A stretch of 64,000 bases of DNA, taken from the NCBI RefSeq assembly GCF_001457455.1, contig NZ_LN831026.1:186001-250000 (forward strand), given 5' to 3'. The translations under genes and the position numbers were made by a program. Positions 10,801 to 19,511 of this stretch are shown in pieces. The notes beneath the pieces were generated by a model that worked only from the letters and a program-made list of their open reading frames with translations, was not told the origin of the DNA and did no database searches. Every line of letters begins with the position of its first letter. Within the stretch, counting starts at the first letter, position 1. This DNA comes from Corynebacterium diphtheriae. GTDB taxonomy: Bacteria > Actinomycetota > Actinomycetes > Mycobacteriales > Mycobacteriaceae.

Positions 10801-11403
10801 ATGATTGGTTACTCGCGTGTAGTGAGTGTCGCACTCAGTAGTGCGCTATTGGCCTCAGCTTTCGTGCTCCCTGCCAGTGCCGTCGAACTGCCGTGCACAG
10901 CCGGCAGCATCGAGGTCGGAGCGCACACCAAAGAAGCGGGACAAAAGTTCACCGCATACCGTATCGATGGCATCGACCTGACCGCCGATCAAGGTTGGAA
11001 AGACGCTAAAAACCTGAGCACCGCACGGGCCGCCAAAAACCTCATCGAGCCAGGGGTAAGCGCAGAAACCAACCAGTGGGGATTCGTGCGGTTTAACGAT
11101 CTGCCAGTGGGCGCCTACCTGCTGCGCTCTGAGAAGACCCGCGACTTCATTGTCACCGTGCCAATGAAGGAAAAAGACGGACTGAACTGCGAAGTCGTGG
11201 TCCGGCCTAAAGATCAGCCCAGTGGCAACGTAGAGATTCCGCGTATTGATACCCAGGTGCCGCCGAAGCACCCGCAGGTTAACACCAACAAGCCGGGTCC
11301 GCGTTCGTGGCTGGCCAGCACCGGTGCGAGCGTGTTGGGGATCGTCGCTGTGGCAGCCTTGCTGATCGCCGTGGGCGTGCTGCTCGTGCGTCGTCGTAAG
11401 TAG
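10801..11403 (+). CDS. Minor/anchor pilin, SpaB/SpaE/SpaI-like
   Basis: 200 residues starting at the ATG immediately after the sortase stop, with AAAGGAAAG as ribosome site. Signal peptide ends ...LPASAVEL. One small beta-rich domain with the phrase LPVGAYLLRSEKT is followed by a proline-rich linker and the sorting signal LASTG, a membrane helix and VRRRK. Its small size and its variant LAxTG (not LPLTGG) suit the base pilin that ends polymerisation and is handed to the housekeeping sortase for cell-wall attachment. It is the last gene of the pilus operon; sigC converges on it with only 4 bp between stops. Confidence 0.85.
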   Translation: MIGYSRVVSVALSSALLASAFVLPASAVELPCTAGSIEVGAHTKEAGQKFTAYRIDGIDLTADQGWKDAKNLSTARAAKNLIEPGVSAETNQWGFVRFNDLPVGAYLLRSEKTRDFIVTVPMKEKDGLNCEVVVRPKDQPSGNVEIPRIDTQVPPKHPQVNTNKPGPRSWLASTGASVLGIVAVAALLIAVGVLLVRRRK

Positions 11404-11407
11404 GCGG

Positions 11408-11974
11408 TTAGCCCGCTGCCTCGTTGGTGTCGGTTTCTGTGGCTGCGGCTGCGACGATGTCAGCGCGGGCGCGGGCCACGCGGGAACGAATGGTGCCGAT
11501 GCGAACGTCGGCAATTTTGGCGGCCTCCTCGTAGGAGAAGCCCAAGACTTGGGTGAGGATCAGGGCTTCTCGACGCTCCGCGGGGAGGGCGTCGATAAGC
11601 ATGCGAACGTCGACCCACTCCGCCCACAGGCTAGACGTGGTGCCGTCGCATTGTTCCACCTCGGCGGCGGATTTGCGGGGGCGGGCCATGTCGTGGCGGA
11701 TGTTATCTACCCACACGCGTCGGGCGAGGGAGAGCAGCCATGTGCGCGCGGAGGAGCGGGCCGCAAAGCGGGGGAGTGCGCTCATGACGCGTAGGTAGGT
11801 CTCTTGGGTGAGATCGTCGGCGATGTCGGTGCCTCCGAGGTGGGCCAACAGCCTCCATACGTCGGTTTGGGTGGCGCGTATGAAGGCGGTCAAAGCGGCG
11901 CGATCGCCACAGCCAGCCTTGAGGGCTAGGGCTGTGACGTAATCATCATCACGCTCGGAGGGTTTCATGTTCAT
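11408..11974 (-). CDS. sigC: ECF sigma factor SigC
   Basis: 188 residues from the ATG at 11974 (a GTG at 11986 would sit on its own Shine-Dalgarno). Region 2 reads AFIRATQTDVWRLLAHLGG and DDLTQETYLRVMSALPRF; region 4 reads LPAERREALILTQVLGFSYE with the helix-turn-helix AAKIADVRIGTIRSRVARA. No anti-sigma gene is adjacent. In C. glutamicum the same gene lies next to katA, and SigC responds to electron-transport problems at cytochrome aa3. Transfer of that role here is by synteny. It diverges from katA across 127 bp. Confidence 0.88.
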   Translation of the reverse strand: MNMKPSERDDDYVTALALKAGCGDRAALTAFIRATQTDVWRLLAHLGGTDIADDLTQETYLRVMSALPRFAARSSARTWLLSLARRVWVDNIRHDMARPRKSAAEVEQCDGTTSSLWAEWVDVRMLIDALPAERREALILTQVLGFSYEEAAKIADVRIGTIRSRVARARADIVAAAATETDTNEAAG

Positions 11975-11997
11975 GAACTCTAGCACTCCACCTTTAG

Positions 11998-12017
11998 TTG
12001 TAGGTAATACCTAACAA
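11998..12017. promoter_or_regulatory. Inverted repeat between sigC and katA
   Basis: TTGTAGGTAATACCTAACAA is nearly palindromic: TAGGTA and TACCTA flank one central A, and outer TTGT/ACAA match with one base offset. It ends 11 bp before the katA -35 box and 24 bp from the sigC start, so a protein bound here could control either gene. The half-site spacing differs from DtxR boxes. Confidence 0.45.
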
Positions 12018-12027
12018 AAAAAGTTCA

Positions 12028-12056
12028 TTGCTAGGGTTTGCTTTTTAATGTAAGCT
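12028..12056 (+). promoter_or_regulatory. katA promoter
   Basis: TTGCTA (12028-12033), 17-bp spacer, TAAGCT (12051-12056; corynebacterial TAnnnT). It lies about 45 bp before the GTG start of katA, leaving a short leader with an AAGGAGGG ribosome site. Confidence 0.55.
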
Positions 12057-12101
12057 ATTAATCGATTCACATTTGATAGGAAACCCTTAAGGAGGGACAT
12101 C

Positions 12102-13640
12102 GTGACCAGCCCAGTCGATCCAATCCTGAACAAGGGCGAGCGCATCGAAGCAGCTCCTCACACCACCCGCGCCGGCGGACAGCCCGTCGCTAGCGAAAAC
12201 ATTTCCATCACCGCAGGCCCACAAGGCGCCAACGTACTCAACGACCTGCACCTGATCGAAAAGCTCGCACACTTTAACCGCGAGCGCGTCCCAGAGCGCA
12301 ATCCACACGCCAAAGGTCACGGCGCATTCGGCGAACTCCACATCACCGAAGACGTATCCCAGTACACCAAGGCCAAGCTCTTCCAAAAAGGCACCGTCAC
12401 TCCCATGGCCGTGCGCTTTTCTACCGTCGCCGGTGAAAAAGGCTCCCCAGACACCTGGCGCGACGTCCACGGCTTCGCACTGCGCTTTTACACCCAAGAC
12501 GGCAACTACGACATCGTAGGAAACAACACCCCAACCTTCTTCCTACGCGACGCCATGAAGTTCCCCGACTTCATCCACTCCCAGAAGCGCCTCGGCTCCA
12601 GCGGCCTGCGCGATGCTGACATGCAATGGGACTTCTGGACCCGCACCCCAGAATCCGCACACCAAGTCACCTATCTCATGGGCGACCGCGGCACGCCAAA
12701 AACCAGCCGCCACCAAGACGGATTCGGCTCCCACACCTACCAGTGGATCAACGAAGACGGCCAGCCAGTGTGGGTGAAGTACCACTTTAAGACCCGCCAG
12801 GGCTGGGAAACCTTCACCGACGCAGAAGCCCAAGAAATGGCCGGCAAGAACGCTGACTACCAGCGCGAAGACCTCTACAACGCCATCGAGCGCGGCGACT
12901 TCCCCATCTGGGACGTCAAAGTCCAGATCATGCCATTCGACGAGGCCGAAACCTACCGCTGGAACCCCTTCGACCTGACCAAGACCTGGTCCCAGAAGGA
13001 CTACCCGCTTATTAACGTCGGCTACTTCGTGCTCAACCGCAACCCACAGAACTTCTTCGCCCAGATCGAGCAGCTGGCCCTCGACCCAGCCAACCTCGTC
13101 CCAGGTGTTGGACTCTCCCCAGACCGCATGCTCATGGCCCGTGCCTTTGCCTACGCAGACGCACAACGCTACCGCATTGGCCCGAACTACCAGCAGCTGC
13201 CCATCAACCAGCCAGTGGTACCGGTGAACACCTACCAGCACGAAGGCCCCATGGCCTACCACTTCAACCCAGCTGACGCGCCGGTCTACACACCAAACCG
13301 TTTTGGCAAGGGTGCCGGCTACCTCGACGACGGCCAAACCTCGTCCTCCGGTGTGACCTACGGCCAAGCACAGGATCTCTACGTCAACCCAGATCCACAC
13401 GGCACCGACCTGACTCGCGCAGCCTACGTCAAGCACGCAGACGATGACGACTTCATGCAAGCCGGAATCCTCTACCGCGAGGTCTTTGACGACGCAGCCA
13501 AGGAACGCTTCGTGGACAACGTGACCAATGCCATGGCAGGGGTATCCCCAGAAACCGAGGAGCGCGTCTACTGGTACTGGACCCAAGTAGACGAAAACCT
13601 CGGTGCGAAAATCCGTGAGGCATTCGCCGCTAAGAAGTAG
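12102..13640 (+). CDS. katA: Monofunctional haem catalase
   Basis: 512 residues, the normal small-subunit catalase length. It breaks hydrogen peroxide down to water and oxygen in the cytoplasm. The active-site His is in NPHAKGHGAFGE (near residue 68), the distal Asn in IVGNNTPTFFLRD, and the proximal haem-ligand Tyr in RAFAYADAQRYRIG (near residue 350). GTG 12102 has a near-perfect AAGGAGGG upstream. The 3' end overlaps the convergent ABC ATPase gene by 11 bp. Confidence 0.96.
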   Translation: MTSPVDPILNKGERIEAAPHTTRAGGQPVASENISITAGPQGANVLNDLHLIEKLAHFNRERVPERNPHAKGHGAFGELHITEDVSQYTKAKLFQKGTVTPMAVRFSTVAGEKGSPDTWRDVHGFALRFYTQDGNYDIVGNNTPTFFLRDAMKFPDFIHSQKRLGSSGLRDADMQWDFWTRTPESAHQVTYLMGDRGTPKTSRHQDGFGSHTYQWINEDGQPVWVKYHFKTRQGWETFTDAEAQEMAGKNADYQREDLYNAIERGDFPIWDVKVQIMPFDEAETYRWNPFDLTKTWSQKDYPLINVGYFVLNRNPQNFFAQIEQLALDPANLVPGVGLSPDRMLMARAFAYADAQRYRIGPNYQQLPINQPVVPVNTYQHEGPMAYHFNPADAPVYTPNRFGKGAGYLDDGQTSSSGVTYGQAQDLYVNPDPHGTDLTRAAYVKHADDDDFMQAGILYREVFDDAAKERFVDNVTNAMAGVSPETEERVYWYWTQVDENLGAKIREAFAAKK

Positions 13641-14688
13641 CAGGCAGCACCCACATTTTCTCGGGGTCGCAGTGGATGAGGACTTCGTCGCCAAGCGCGG
13701 CGAAGGCAAGCTCGTCCTCCGGTGAACAATGCAACACAATGCGACCCCGAGTCGTCTCGATAGCCACCTCGTGATGATCCCCCATATAAATGTTGCGGAT
13801 CACCTGCCCCGTAGCCCCCATCAAATGGCGGGCCTGCTGGCCAGTCGGGGTGGCTGTGGCGCTCGTGGGATAACCCACCATCACCATCGCGTCACCAGAA
13901 CGAAGATCTGGGTGTGCCTCGACCTCCATACTCGTGCCCAAAGCTGTGATCGCTGCCGTTGCGGTGCCGAAAGAGGAGTGAGACACAGTGCCCGTCGTAG
14001 GCACAAAAATCGAAGCCCCAAGGTGACGCGCAATATCCAAACACGCAGGTTGCTCCCGCATATCCTGAGGCGAAGCGTCCTGAACAATCCGCCCATGGGA
14101 AAGAAAAATAATCCGATCGGCAATAGAAAACGCCTCGTTAATGTCATGGGTGACATAAAACGTGGTACACCCCAGCCGGCGATGCGTCCGCAAAATCTGA
14201 CTCTTTAGCTGCTCAGAAGAATACGTATCCACGTGCGCCAGCGGCTCATCGAAAAACATCAACGTTGGCTGCTTAATCAGCGCGCGAGCAAGAGCAACCT
14301 TCTGCTGCTGGCCAGTCGACAACTGGTGCGGATAACGCAACGCCAAATGGTCAATACCAAGGCTCAACATCGCAACATGCGCACCAGCATCCCCCGCAAA
14401 CCGGATATTATCTTCCACCGTCATATGCGGAAACAACGACGGCTGATCCATCATCATCGCAATCGGACGCTGATGCGGCGGACGGCCCGCCAACGACTCA
14501 CCATCGACCTCCACAACACCTTGCGCAGGGATCAAACCAGCCAACGCCCGCAACAACGTCGACTTACCGGCCCCAGAACGCCCAAGAACCACAATGAGCT
14601 CACCAGGATCCGCCTCCAAAGAGACATCATCCAAAAGGCGCGCCCCGCGGCTGGTCACACTAAGACCCTGAATATGTATTAACGCCAT
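13630..14688 (-). CDS. ABC transporter ATP-binding protein (FbpC/AfuC-like)
   Basis: 352 residues. Walker A GRSGAGKST (about residue 37), signature LSTGQQQKVALARAL (TG in place of the usual GG), Walker B LMFFDEPLAHVD and switch His in TFYVTHD. The C-terminal 110 residues form a TOBE-like regulatory domain, as in the Fe(III)/polyamine/sugar-phosphate subgroup. It energises uptake by the permease encoded just upstream, whose gene it overlaps by 10 bp. Order in the transcript is binding protein, permease, ATPase. The substrate is inferred from the neighbours (sugar phosphate) but ferric iron or thiamine are alternatives for the family. Confidence 0.85.
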   Translation of the reverse strand: MALIHIQGLSVTSRGARLLDDVSLEADPGELIVVLGRSGAGKSTLLRALAGLIPAQGVVEVDGESLAGRPPHQRPIAMMMDQPSLFPHMTVEDNIRFAGDAGAHVAMLSLGIDHLALRYPHQLSTGQQQKVALARALIKQPTLMFFDEPLAHVDTYSSEQLKSQILRTHRRLGCTTFYVTHDINEAFSIADRIIFLSHGRIVQDASPQDMREQPACLDIARHLGASIFVPTTGTVSHSSFGTATAAITALGTSMEVEAHPDLRSGDAMVMVGYPTSATATPTGQQARHLMGATGQVIRNIYMGDHHEVAIETTRGRIVLHCSPEDELAFAALGDEVLIHCDPEKMWVLPATS

Positions 14689-16232
14689 GGTGCCACCTGT
14701 TTCCTAGCGAAGGCAGCCAAGCCCACGCCATTAATACTCACAACGATCGCCCCAGCAAGGGACACGATAAAAAGAGACACAGTCATGCTGATGTACAGCG
14801 CCGCCGGGTAATTGGCGGCGTCGAGAAGCGTGAAAAGCCGCAACATCAGAAGGGGAGTATCCGGCGAACTCACCCACAACAACGGCACCGCTAGTACCGA
14901 CGCATTAGAAAACACCATCAAAAAGCCCAAAATCACCACATTCGTCGAACGCTGCAACACAATCGACGCCACCGCCCGCAGCGGACCAACACCCTGCAAC
15001 AACGACACCATATACTCCGAACGTGACATCAACGGACCGATATAAACCATCAAAAAATACGTCATAGCCAGCGAACTCGGCAGACACGCCAACAACACCA
15101 AGCTTAACGACGCCCACGGCCCGTACACTCCCGGATGATTCAACGCAATCTGCAAACCACAACCAATCGCAGCCCCCGGCAACAACGCCAACAACGCAAA
15201 CACAGCATCAACACCACGCCGGCCCAACCAACCCCACCGCAGGCCACACGAACGCCGCGCCCCCAATGCAACCGCCGACAACAACAACGAACACAACAAC
15301 ACCAAAAACGCCAACCCCACCGTATTGACCACCGCATTGCCCATCGGCGTCTCAGAACCATGCACAAAACCACGATAGGCCGCCACCAGCACAAATAATC
15401 CCGCAACTGCACCTAGGAAACACAACACCGCCTGCGGGGCACGCACCTGCGCACCCACCGCACGATGTGGCTGGCCGGAAGAATCGCCAGCAAAATGAAG
15501 CAACTCCACCAACGCCGGATTACTACGCAACAGCCGTGCATACACCAGCCCCGCAACGACCACCGCACCAGCCACCGGCAACGTAAGCGCCAGCGCAGTC
15601 CCCGCCTGATCGCCTTGGAACCACACCCGTGTTGCCGCCAACGACGCCCGCGGAGCCATCACATTCGGCGTTACCGGATCCGACAACGCCGCACTAAAAA
15701 TAAACACTGCAAGCGCAGGGGCAAACAACACCAACCGCGGCTGATACACCGCGCGAAACAACGCCCACCCATGAAGGCCCGCCACCCGAGCCGCATCCAC
15801 CTCACGCGACGACACCGAGCGCAACGCCGTGCGCTGCACAAAATATGCCAACGGGGTAAACGCCACCGTGAACGTGAACAACAACGGCCCAAGGCCCGAA
15901 AAATTACACTGCGAGCACAGGTGAATACCCGTGCGTCCCATGATCGTCTTCCAACCAGCACCGATAACAAAATGCGGGATGGTGAGCTGGAACAGCAGGA
16001 TGACGTCGAGAAGCAATACTACTGTACGAGAAAACTGCGCTGCCGCCAACGCACCCACCGTGCCAATACCCACCGCCAACAAAGTTGCACACAATGCAAT
16101 TGTGCTGCTGAGGATGATCGGTGCGACCGCCGCAGTGCCCGTCCCTGCCGCTTTCAATAACATGGCATAAGGAATGCCCACCGCCACCGCGGCGATCGCC
16201 ACCACCGAAAAAATCCACAACCCAGTTCTCAT
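14679..16232 (-). CDS. ABC transporter permease, two fused membrane domains (FbpB/AfuB-like)
   Basis: 517 residues from the ATG at 16232, chosen because it forms an ATGA overlap with the binding-protein stop. About twelve membrane helices fall in two halves, each with an EAA-type cytoplasmic loop (SREVDAARVAGLHGWALF in the first half). Duplicated permeases of this size are typical of the FbpB/AfuB family. It forms the inner-membrane channel of the importer with the downstream ATPase. A Cys pair in HLCSQCNF between helices of the first half is unusual. Confidence 0.85.
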   Translation of the reverse strand: MRTGLWIFSVVAIAAVAVGIPYAMLLKAAGTGTAAVAPIILSSTIALCATLLAVGIGTVGALAAAQFSRTVVLLLDVILLFQLTIPHFVIGAGWKTIMGRTGIHLCSQCNFSGLGPLLFTFTVAFTPLAYFVQRTALRSVSSREVDAARVAGLHGWALFRAVYQPRLVLFAPALAVFIFSAALSDPVTPNVMAPRASLAATRVWFQGDQAGTALALTLPVAGAVVVAGLVYARLLRSNPALVELLHFAGDSSGQPHRAVGAQVRAPQAVLCFLGAVAGLFVLVAAYRGFVHGSETPMGNAVVNTVGLAFLVLLCSLLLSAVALGARRSCGLRWGWLGRRGVDAVFALLALLPGAAIGCGLQIALNHPGVYGPWASLSLVLLACLPSSLAMTYFLMVYIGPLMSRSEYMVSLLQGVGPLRAVASIVLQRSTNVVILGFLMVFSNASVLAVPLLWVSSPDTPLLMLRLFTLLDAANYPAALYISMTVSLFIVSLAGAIVVSINGVGLAAFARKQVAPWR

Positions 16233-17230
16233 GCCCGCTGCTCCGAAAACCAACTCATCCACCGATCACGCTCAGAATCGGCAACCGCCGGATCCACCGC
16301 AACAATGCCATGCGAATCCTTCAAACGCGTAGAAATATTGCCCACAACCAAATCGCTTGTGGGGATCTGCGGTAATCCCACCCGCCGCGCCGACGTCTGC
16401 CCCGACGGCGACAACAACCAATTCATCACCTCATACGCCGCCGACTTATTATGCCCCTGCGCCACCACACCGCCAGAAGCAATCTCAAACGACGTGCCCT
16501 CCCCAGGATAAGAAATCTCCACATCACGACCAGAACGCGTCATCTTATTCTGACAATACGGCTCATAAGAAATCGCCACCGCAGCCTCACCATGCGCCAC
16601 CACATCACTCGGCGCATTACCTGAACGCGTAAACCGATCCACATTTCCCACAATCGCCGCAATCTCATCCTGCGACAACCCCGCGGCCTGCATACTCAAC
16701 AACATTGCATACCCCGTACCAGACGACACCGGCGACGGAGCCGACACCCAACCCCGCAACTCAGGACGCATCAAATCCGACCACGTACGCGGAACCGGCA
16801 CCCCCAACTCCGCCAACGCATCACGATCACTACACACACTCAACACCGACGCATACACCCCAAACCACCGATTCTGTGGATCCTTAAACGGCCCCTGAAT
16901 CGCATCCGCCGCCGGCAAATCCACCGCCTGCAACAACCCCAATCGTGCAGCCAGCCGATAATTCTCCGAAGGCCCCCCAACCCACACATCAAACTCATGC
17001 GAACCCGTACGCAGCCGCTTCAACGCCTCCTGCGTAGGCAAGCTTACATAACGAACATTCAACCCCAACTCACGAGCAATATCACGCTTCCACTGCTCAC
17101 ACACCGTCACATCATTCGAACACATGATAGTCACAGCAGTCTTCGCTGGAAACAGCGTCCGATACACCGTAGCCACCGACACCATCGCCACAACACAGAC
17201 AGCAAGTAACCGTAACCATTTTGATAACAC
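16229..17230 (-). CDS. Extracellular solute-binding protein (AfuA/FbpA-like)
   Basis: 333 residues from GTG 17230 with GAAGGAG 7 bases upstream. An N-terminal helix (residues 5-25) without a lipobox cysteine anchors or exports it. The mature part has the type-2 periplasmic binding fold: VTIMCSNDV at the start, FDVWVGGPSENYRLAAR, then PSPVSSGTGYAMLLSMQAAG and AVAISYEPYC. Members bind ferric ion, thiamine, phosphonates or, in AfuA, hexose 6-phosphates. The iron-binding tyrosine pair of FbpA is not clearly present. With a UhpT-type antiporter and a two-component system next door, a phosphorylated sugar is the best guess. A terminator separates it from the antiporter gene. Confidence 0.8.
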   Translation of the reverse strand: MLSKWLRLLAVCVVAMVSVATVYRTLFPAKTAVTIMCSNDVTVCEQWKRDIARELGLNVRYVSLPTQEALKRLRTGSHEFDVWVGGPSENYRLAARLGLLQAVDLPAADAIQGPFKDPQNRWFGVYASVLSVCSDRDALAELGVPVPRTWSDLMRPELRGWVSAPSPVSSGTGYAMLLSMQAAGLSQDEIAAIVGNVDRFTRSGNAPSDVVAHGEAAVAISYEPYCQNKMTRSGRDVEISYPGEGTSFEIASGGVVAQGHNKSAAYEVMNWLLSPSGQTSARRVGLPQIPTSDLVVGNISTRLKDSHGIVAVDPAVADSERDRWMSWFSEQRA

Positions 17231-17267
17231 TATGGTTCTCCTTCGCGTCCACGCTCAACGATAACAA

Positions 17268-17296
17268 AAGCGCTGGGGAATTCCTCCCCAGCGCTT
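17268..17296 (-). terminator. Terminator after the antiporter gene
   Basis: An inverted repeat with 11-bp arms (AGCGCTGGGGA and its complement) and a short AT-rich loop. On the minus strand it is followed by CTTTTGTTATC. It begins 15 bp past the UhpT-like stop codon and 38 bp before the binding-protein start, so the ABC genes need readthrough or their own promoter. Confidence 0.8.
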
Positions 17297-17310
17297 CTCC
17301 TAGTCAGGAA

Positions 17311-18681
17311 CTAAACACCCTGCTCGAGCTTCACAGCACGCTCCTGCATCAACTTCTTCTCCTCGCGCCAGATCACCTGGAAAATAACCAGAATCAAAAC
17401 CGTAAAGACCAAGAACACAATGAACGTGACATTCCAACCAGCGAACTTAACCAAGAAGCCCACACCAGTCGAAGCCAAGGTTGCACCCAGCAGGTAACCG
17501 AACAAGCCCGTGAAGCCAGCAGCGGTACCAGCCACGTTACGAGGTGAAAGATCCAATGCCTGCAAACCGATCAAGCCAACAGGACCGTAGATAAAGCCAC
17601 CAATAAAGGCAACGAAGATAACCATCAACCAGAACGGCGTACCCACAGGAGCCAACCAGTATGCAGCGATAGACAAACCAGCGCCCAAGGTGAACAACGA
17701 AATAGCAGCAGAACGATTGCCCTTAAACACATTGTCCGACAGCCAACCGCACAGAATCGTGCCAATAAAACCAGCCAACTCGAAAGCAGCGAAACCAGCC
17801 AGACCGCCTTTAACGCTCATGTGGTGCTGCTCAGACAAGTACGTGGTAATCCAGTGCAAAACACCATAACGCAAGGCATAAACAAACACATTCGCAATGG
17901 CCAAGAGCATAATGATGCGGCTGTGCAAAATATGCTTGAACACCAAATCCTTCGTCGAAATCTTCTCGCCCGTATCCTCCGCAACCTTCGCAGGATCGTT
18001 GCGGTAGTCGTCGATAGGCGGCAAGCCAACAGACTGAGGATTATCACGAATAAGCAAGAACGCAACCAACGCGACAACCAAAGCAACCAACGCAGGAAGC
18101 CAGTAAGCAGCACGCCAGTTCTCGCCCGTCATGCTCAAACCAATACCAACCAACACTGGCAAACCAAAAGCACCCAAGTTGTGAGAAGTGTTCCACAACG
18201 AACCCTTCCAACCGCGCTCACTAGTAGAGAACCACTGCACCACAATACGGCCACAAGGAGGGTAACCCATGCCCTGGAACCAACCATTAAGGAACATCAC
18301 CGTAGCAAACACGCCCACGCTGGCCGAAACCCACGGCACAAACGCAACTACCAAGTTCATCAGCGCCGACAGCGCCAAGCCCAACGGCAAGAAATAGCGA
18401 GCATTAGAACGATCCGACACCATGGCACTAAAGAACTTAGACAGACCATAGCTGACCAACACAGCATTACCAATAATGCCGATCGCCGGCTTATCAATCG
18501 CGCCACTTTCATCAATAAGCAACGGGGCAATCGCCGAAATATTATTACGGATCAAATAAAAACCCGCATAGCCCAAGAAAATACCCATGAACACCTGCAG
18601 ACGCATCCGTGGGTAGATGCGATCCACCTGCTCCGCCGGCAGCGGGGCAGCAGGGCCGGGGGCTTGCAACCAAGCAAACAT
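17311..18681 (-). CDS. Organophosphate:phosphate antiporter (UhpT/GlpT/PgtP family MFS)
   Basis: 456 residues from ATG 18681, preceded by AAAGGAG; an upstream start at 18717 lacks a ribosome site. Twelve membrane helices. The phrases GYAGFYLIRNN near helix 1 and GWFQGMGYPPCGRIVVQWFS near helix 4 are hallmarks of the organophosphate:phosphate antiporters that import hexose 6-phosphate, glycerol 3-phosphate or phosphoglycerate in exchange for phosphate. The substrate among these is not decided. Tandem GGTAAC repeats lie upstream, between this gene and the response regulator gene, suggesting direct control by that regulator, as UhpA controls uhpT. Confidence 0.88.
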   Translation of the reverse strand: MFAWLQAPGPAAPLPAEQVDRIYPRMRLQVFMGIFLGYAGFYLIRNNISAIAPLLIDESGAIDKPAIGIIGNAVLVSYGLSKFFSAMVSDRSNARYFLPLGLALSALMNLVVAFVPWVSASVGVFATVMFLNGWFQGMGYPPCGRIVVQWFSTSERGWKGSLWNTSHNLGAFGLPVLVGIGLSMTGENWRAAYWLPALVALVVALVAFLLIRDNPQSVGLPPIDDYRNDPAKVAEDTGEKISTKDLVFKHILHSRIIMLLAIANVFVYALRYGVLHWITTYLSEQHHMSVKGGLAGFAAFELAGFIGTILCGWLSDNVFKGNRSAAISLFTLGAGLSIAAYWLAPVGTPFWLMVIFVAFIGGFIYGPVGLIGLQALDLSPRNVAGTAAGFTGLFGYLLGATLASTGVGFLVKFAGWNVTFIVFLVFTVLILVIFQVIWREEKKLMQERAVKLEQGV

Positions 18682-18742
18682 AAGAGGCACTCCTTTGTGC
18701 GCAATCACTTTTATCAACTAATTGCGATTGTGCTCCGCGCTC

Positions 18743-18790
18743 GGTAACCATAGTGACCATAGCGGTAACAGTTGGTAACAGTGCTGTTAC
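18743..18790 (-). promoter_or_regulatory. Tandem GGTAAC operator array upstream of antiporter gene
   Basis: On the plus strand GGTAACCATA (18743) and GTGACCATAG (18753), then GGTAACAGTT (18764) and GGTAACAGTG (18774), then inverted TGTTACC (18785). Spacing is 10-11 bp, one helical turn, as OmpR-family response regulators prefer. The array lies 62-109 bp before the antiporter ATG. Confidence 0.55.
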
Positions 18791-18809
18791 CAATCACAAC
18801 CGAGGGGAA

Positions 18810-19511
18810 TCACTCGTACTGAAAGACGTACCCCTGACCCCGGACCGCAAGGATAGAATCCGCAGGCAAACCTGCATTTTCTAACTTTTTGCGCAAGCGA
18901 TACGCCGTCGACTTCACCATATTTCGGCCACCCTGAGTCGCCGTCGTATCCCACACCTCATTCAACAAACGCTTCACACTAACCACCTCATTCGGGTGTG
19001 AAACCAACGCCTGCAACAGCTTCCCCTCCGTAGCAGTCGTATCCACCCTACGACCACCAATCACCACCGCATGCGTCGCCGGATTCACCGACACCTCACC
19101 CGCAACAATCTCCCGCAACTCCGACTGCACCACACCACCACAACGACGCACCACCGCCTGAGCCCGCAACACCAACTCCTTCGGCGAAAACGGCTTAGCC
19201 ACATAATCATCCGCGCCCGCCTCAAGCCCCTCCACCCGATTATCCGTATCACCAAGCGCAGTCAACATAATCACCGGAGTCGCAGCAACATGTCCAGCAG
19301 CACGAATCCGCTCACACAACGCATACCCCGAAGCGTCAGGAAGCATCACATCCAAAATCACCAGATCACACCGATACTCGCCAAGCAACTGCCACCCCTT
19401 TTGCGCCGAGGAAGCCGACAACACCTCCCAGCCCTCCAACTCCAAAGCATAAGAAATAATCTGAACCATCTGAGGCTCATCATCAACAACAAGAACACGA
19501 AGCCTATGCAT
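18810..19511 (-). CDS. OmpR-family response regulator
   Basis: 233 residues. The receiver domain has acidic pair DD at 10-11, phospho-acceptor Asp54 in VILDVMLPDA, Thr in VIMLTAL and Lys in YVAKPFSPKEL. The C-terminal winged helix (about 130-230) ends with the usual RGQGYVF. It overlaps the kinase gene by 8 bp and is transcribed with it. It probably binds the GGTAAC array in front of the adjacent antiporter gene. Confidence 0.93.
   Translation of the reverse strand: MHRLRVLVVDDEPQMVQIISYALELEGWEVLSASSAQKGWQLLGEYRCDLVILDVMLPDASGYALCERIRAAGHVAATPVIMLTALGDTDNRVEGLEAGADDYVAKPFSPKELVLRAQAVVRRCGGVVQSELREIVAGEVSVNPATHAVVIGGRRVDTTATEGKLLQALVSHPNEVVSVKRLLNEVWDTTATQGGRNMVKSTAYRLRKKLENAGLPADSILAVRGQGYVFQYE

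Noticed and set aside
11998..12017. DtxR (iron) box between sigC and katA
   Set aside because: AGGT and ACCT are 3 bp apart, whereas the DtxR box has 7 bp between them and is TTAGGTTAGNCTAACCTAA-like.
12543..13739. 398-residue minus-strand frame opposite katA
   Set aside because: Val/Gly-rich antisense shadow of the catalase gene; no family resemblance.
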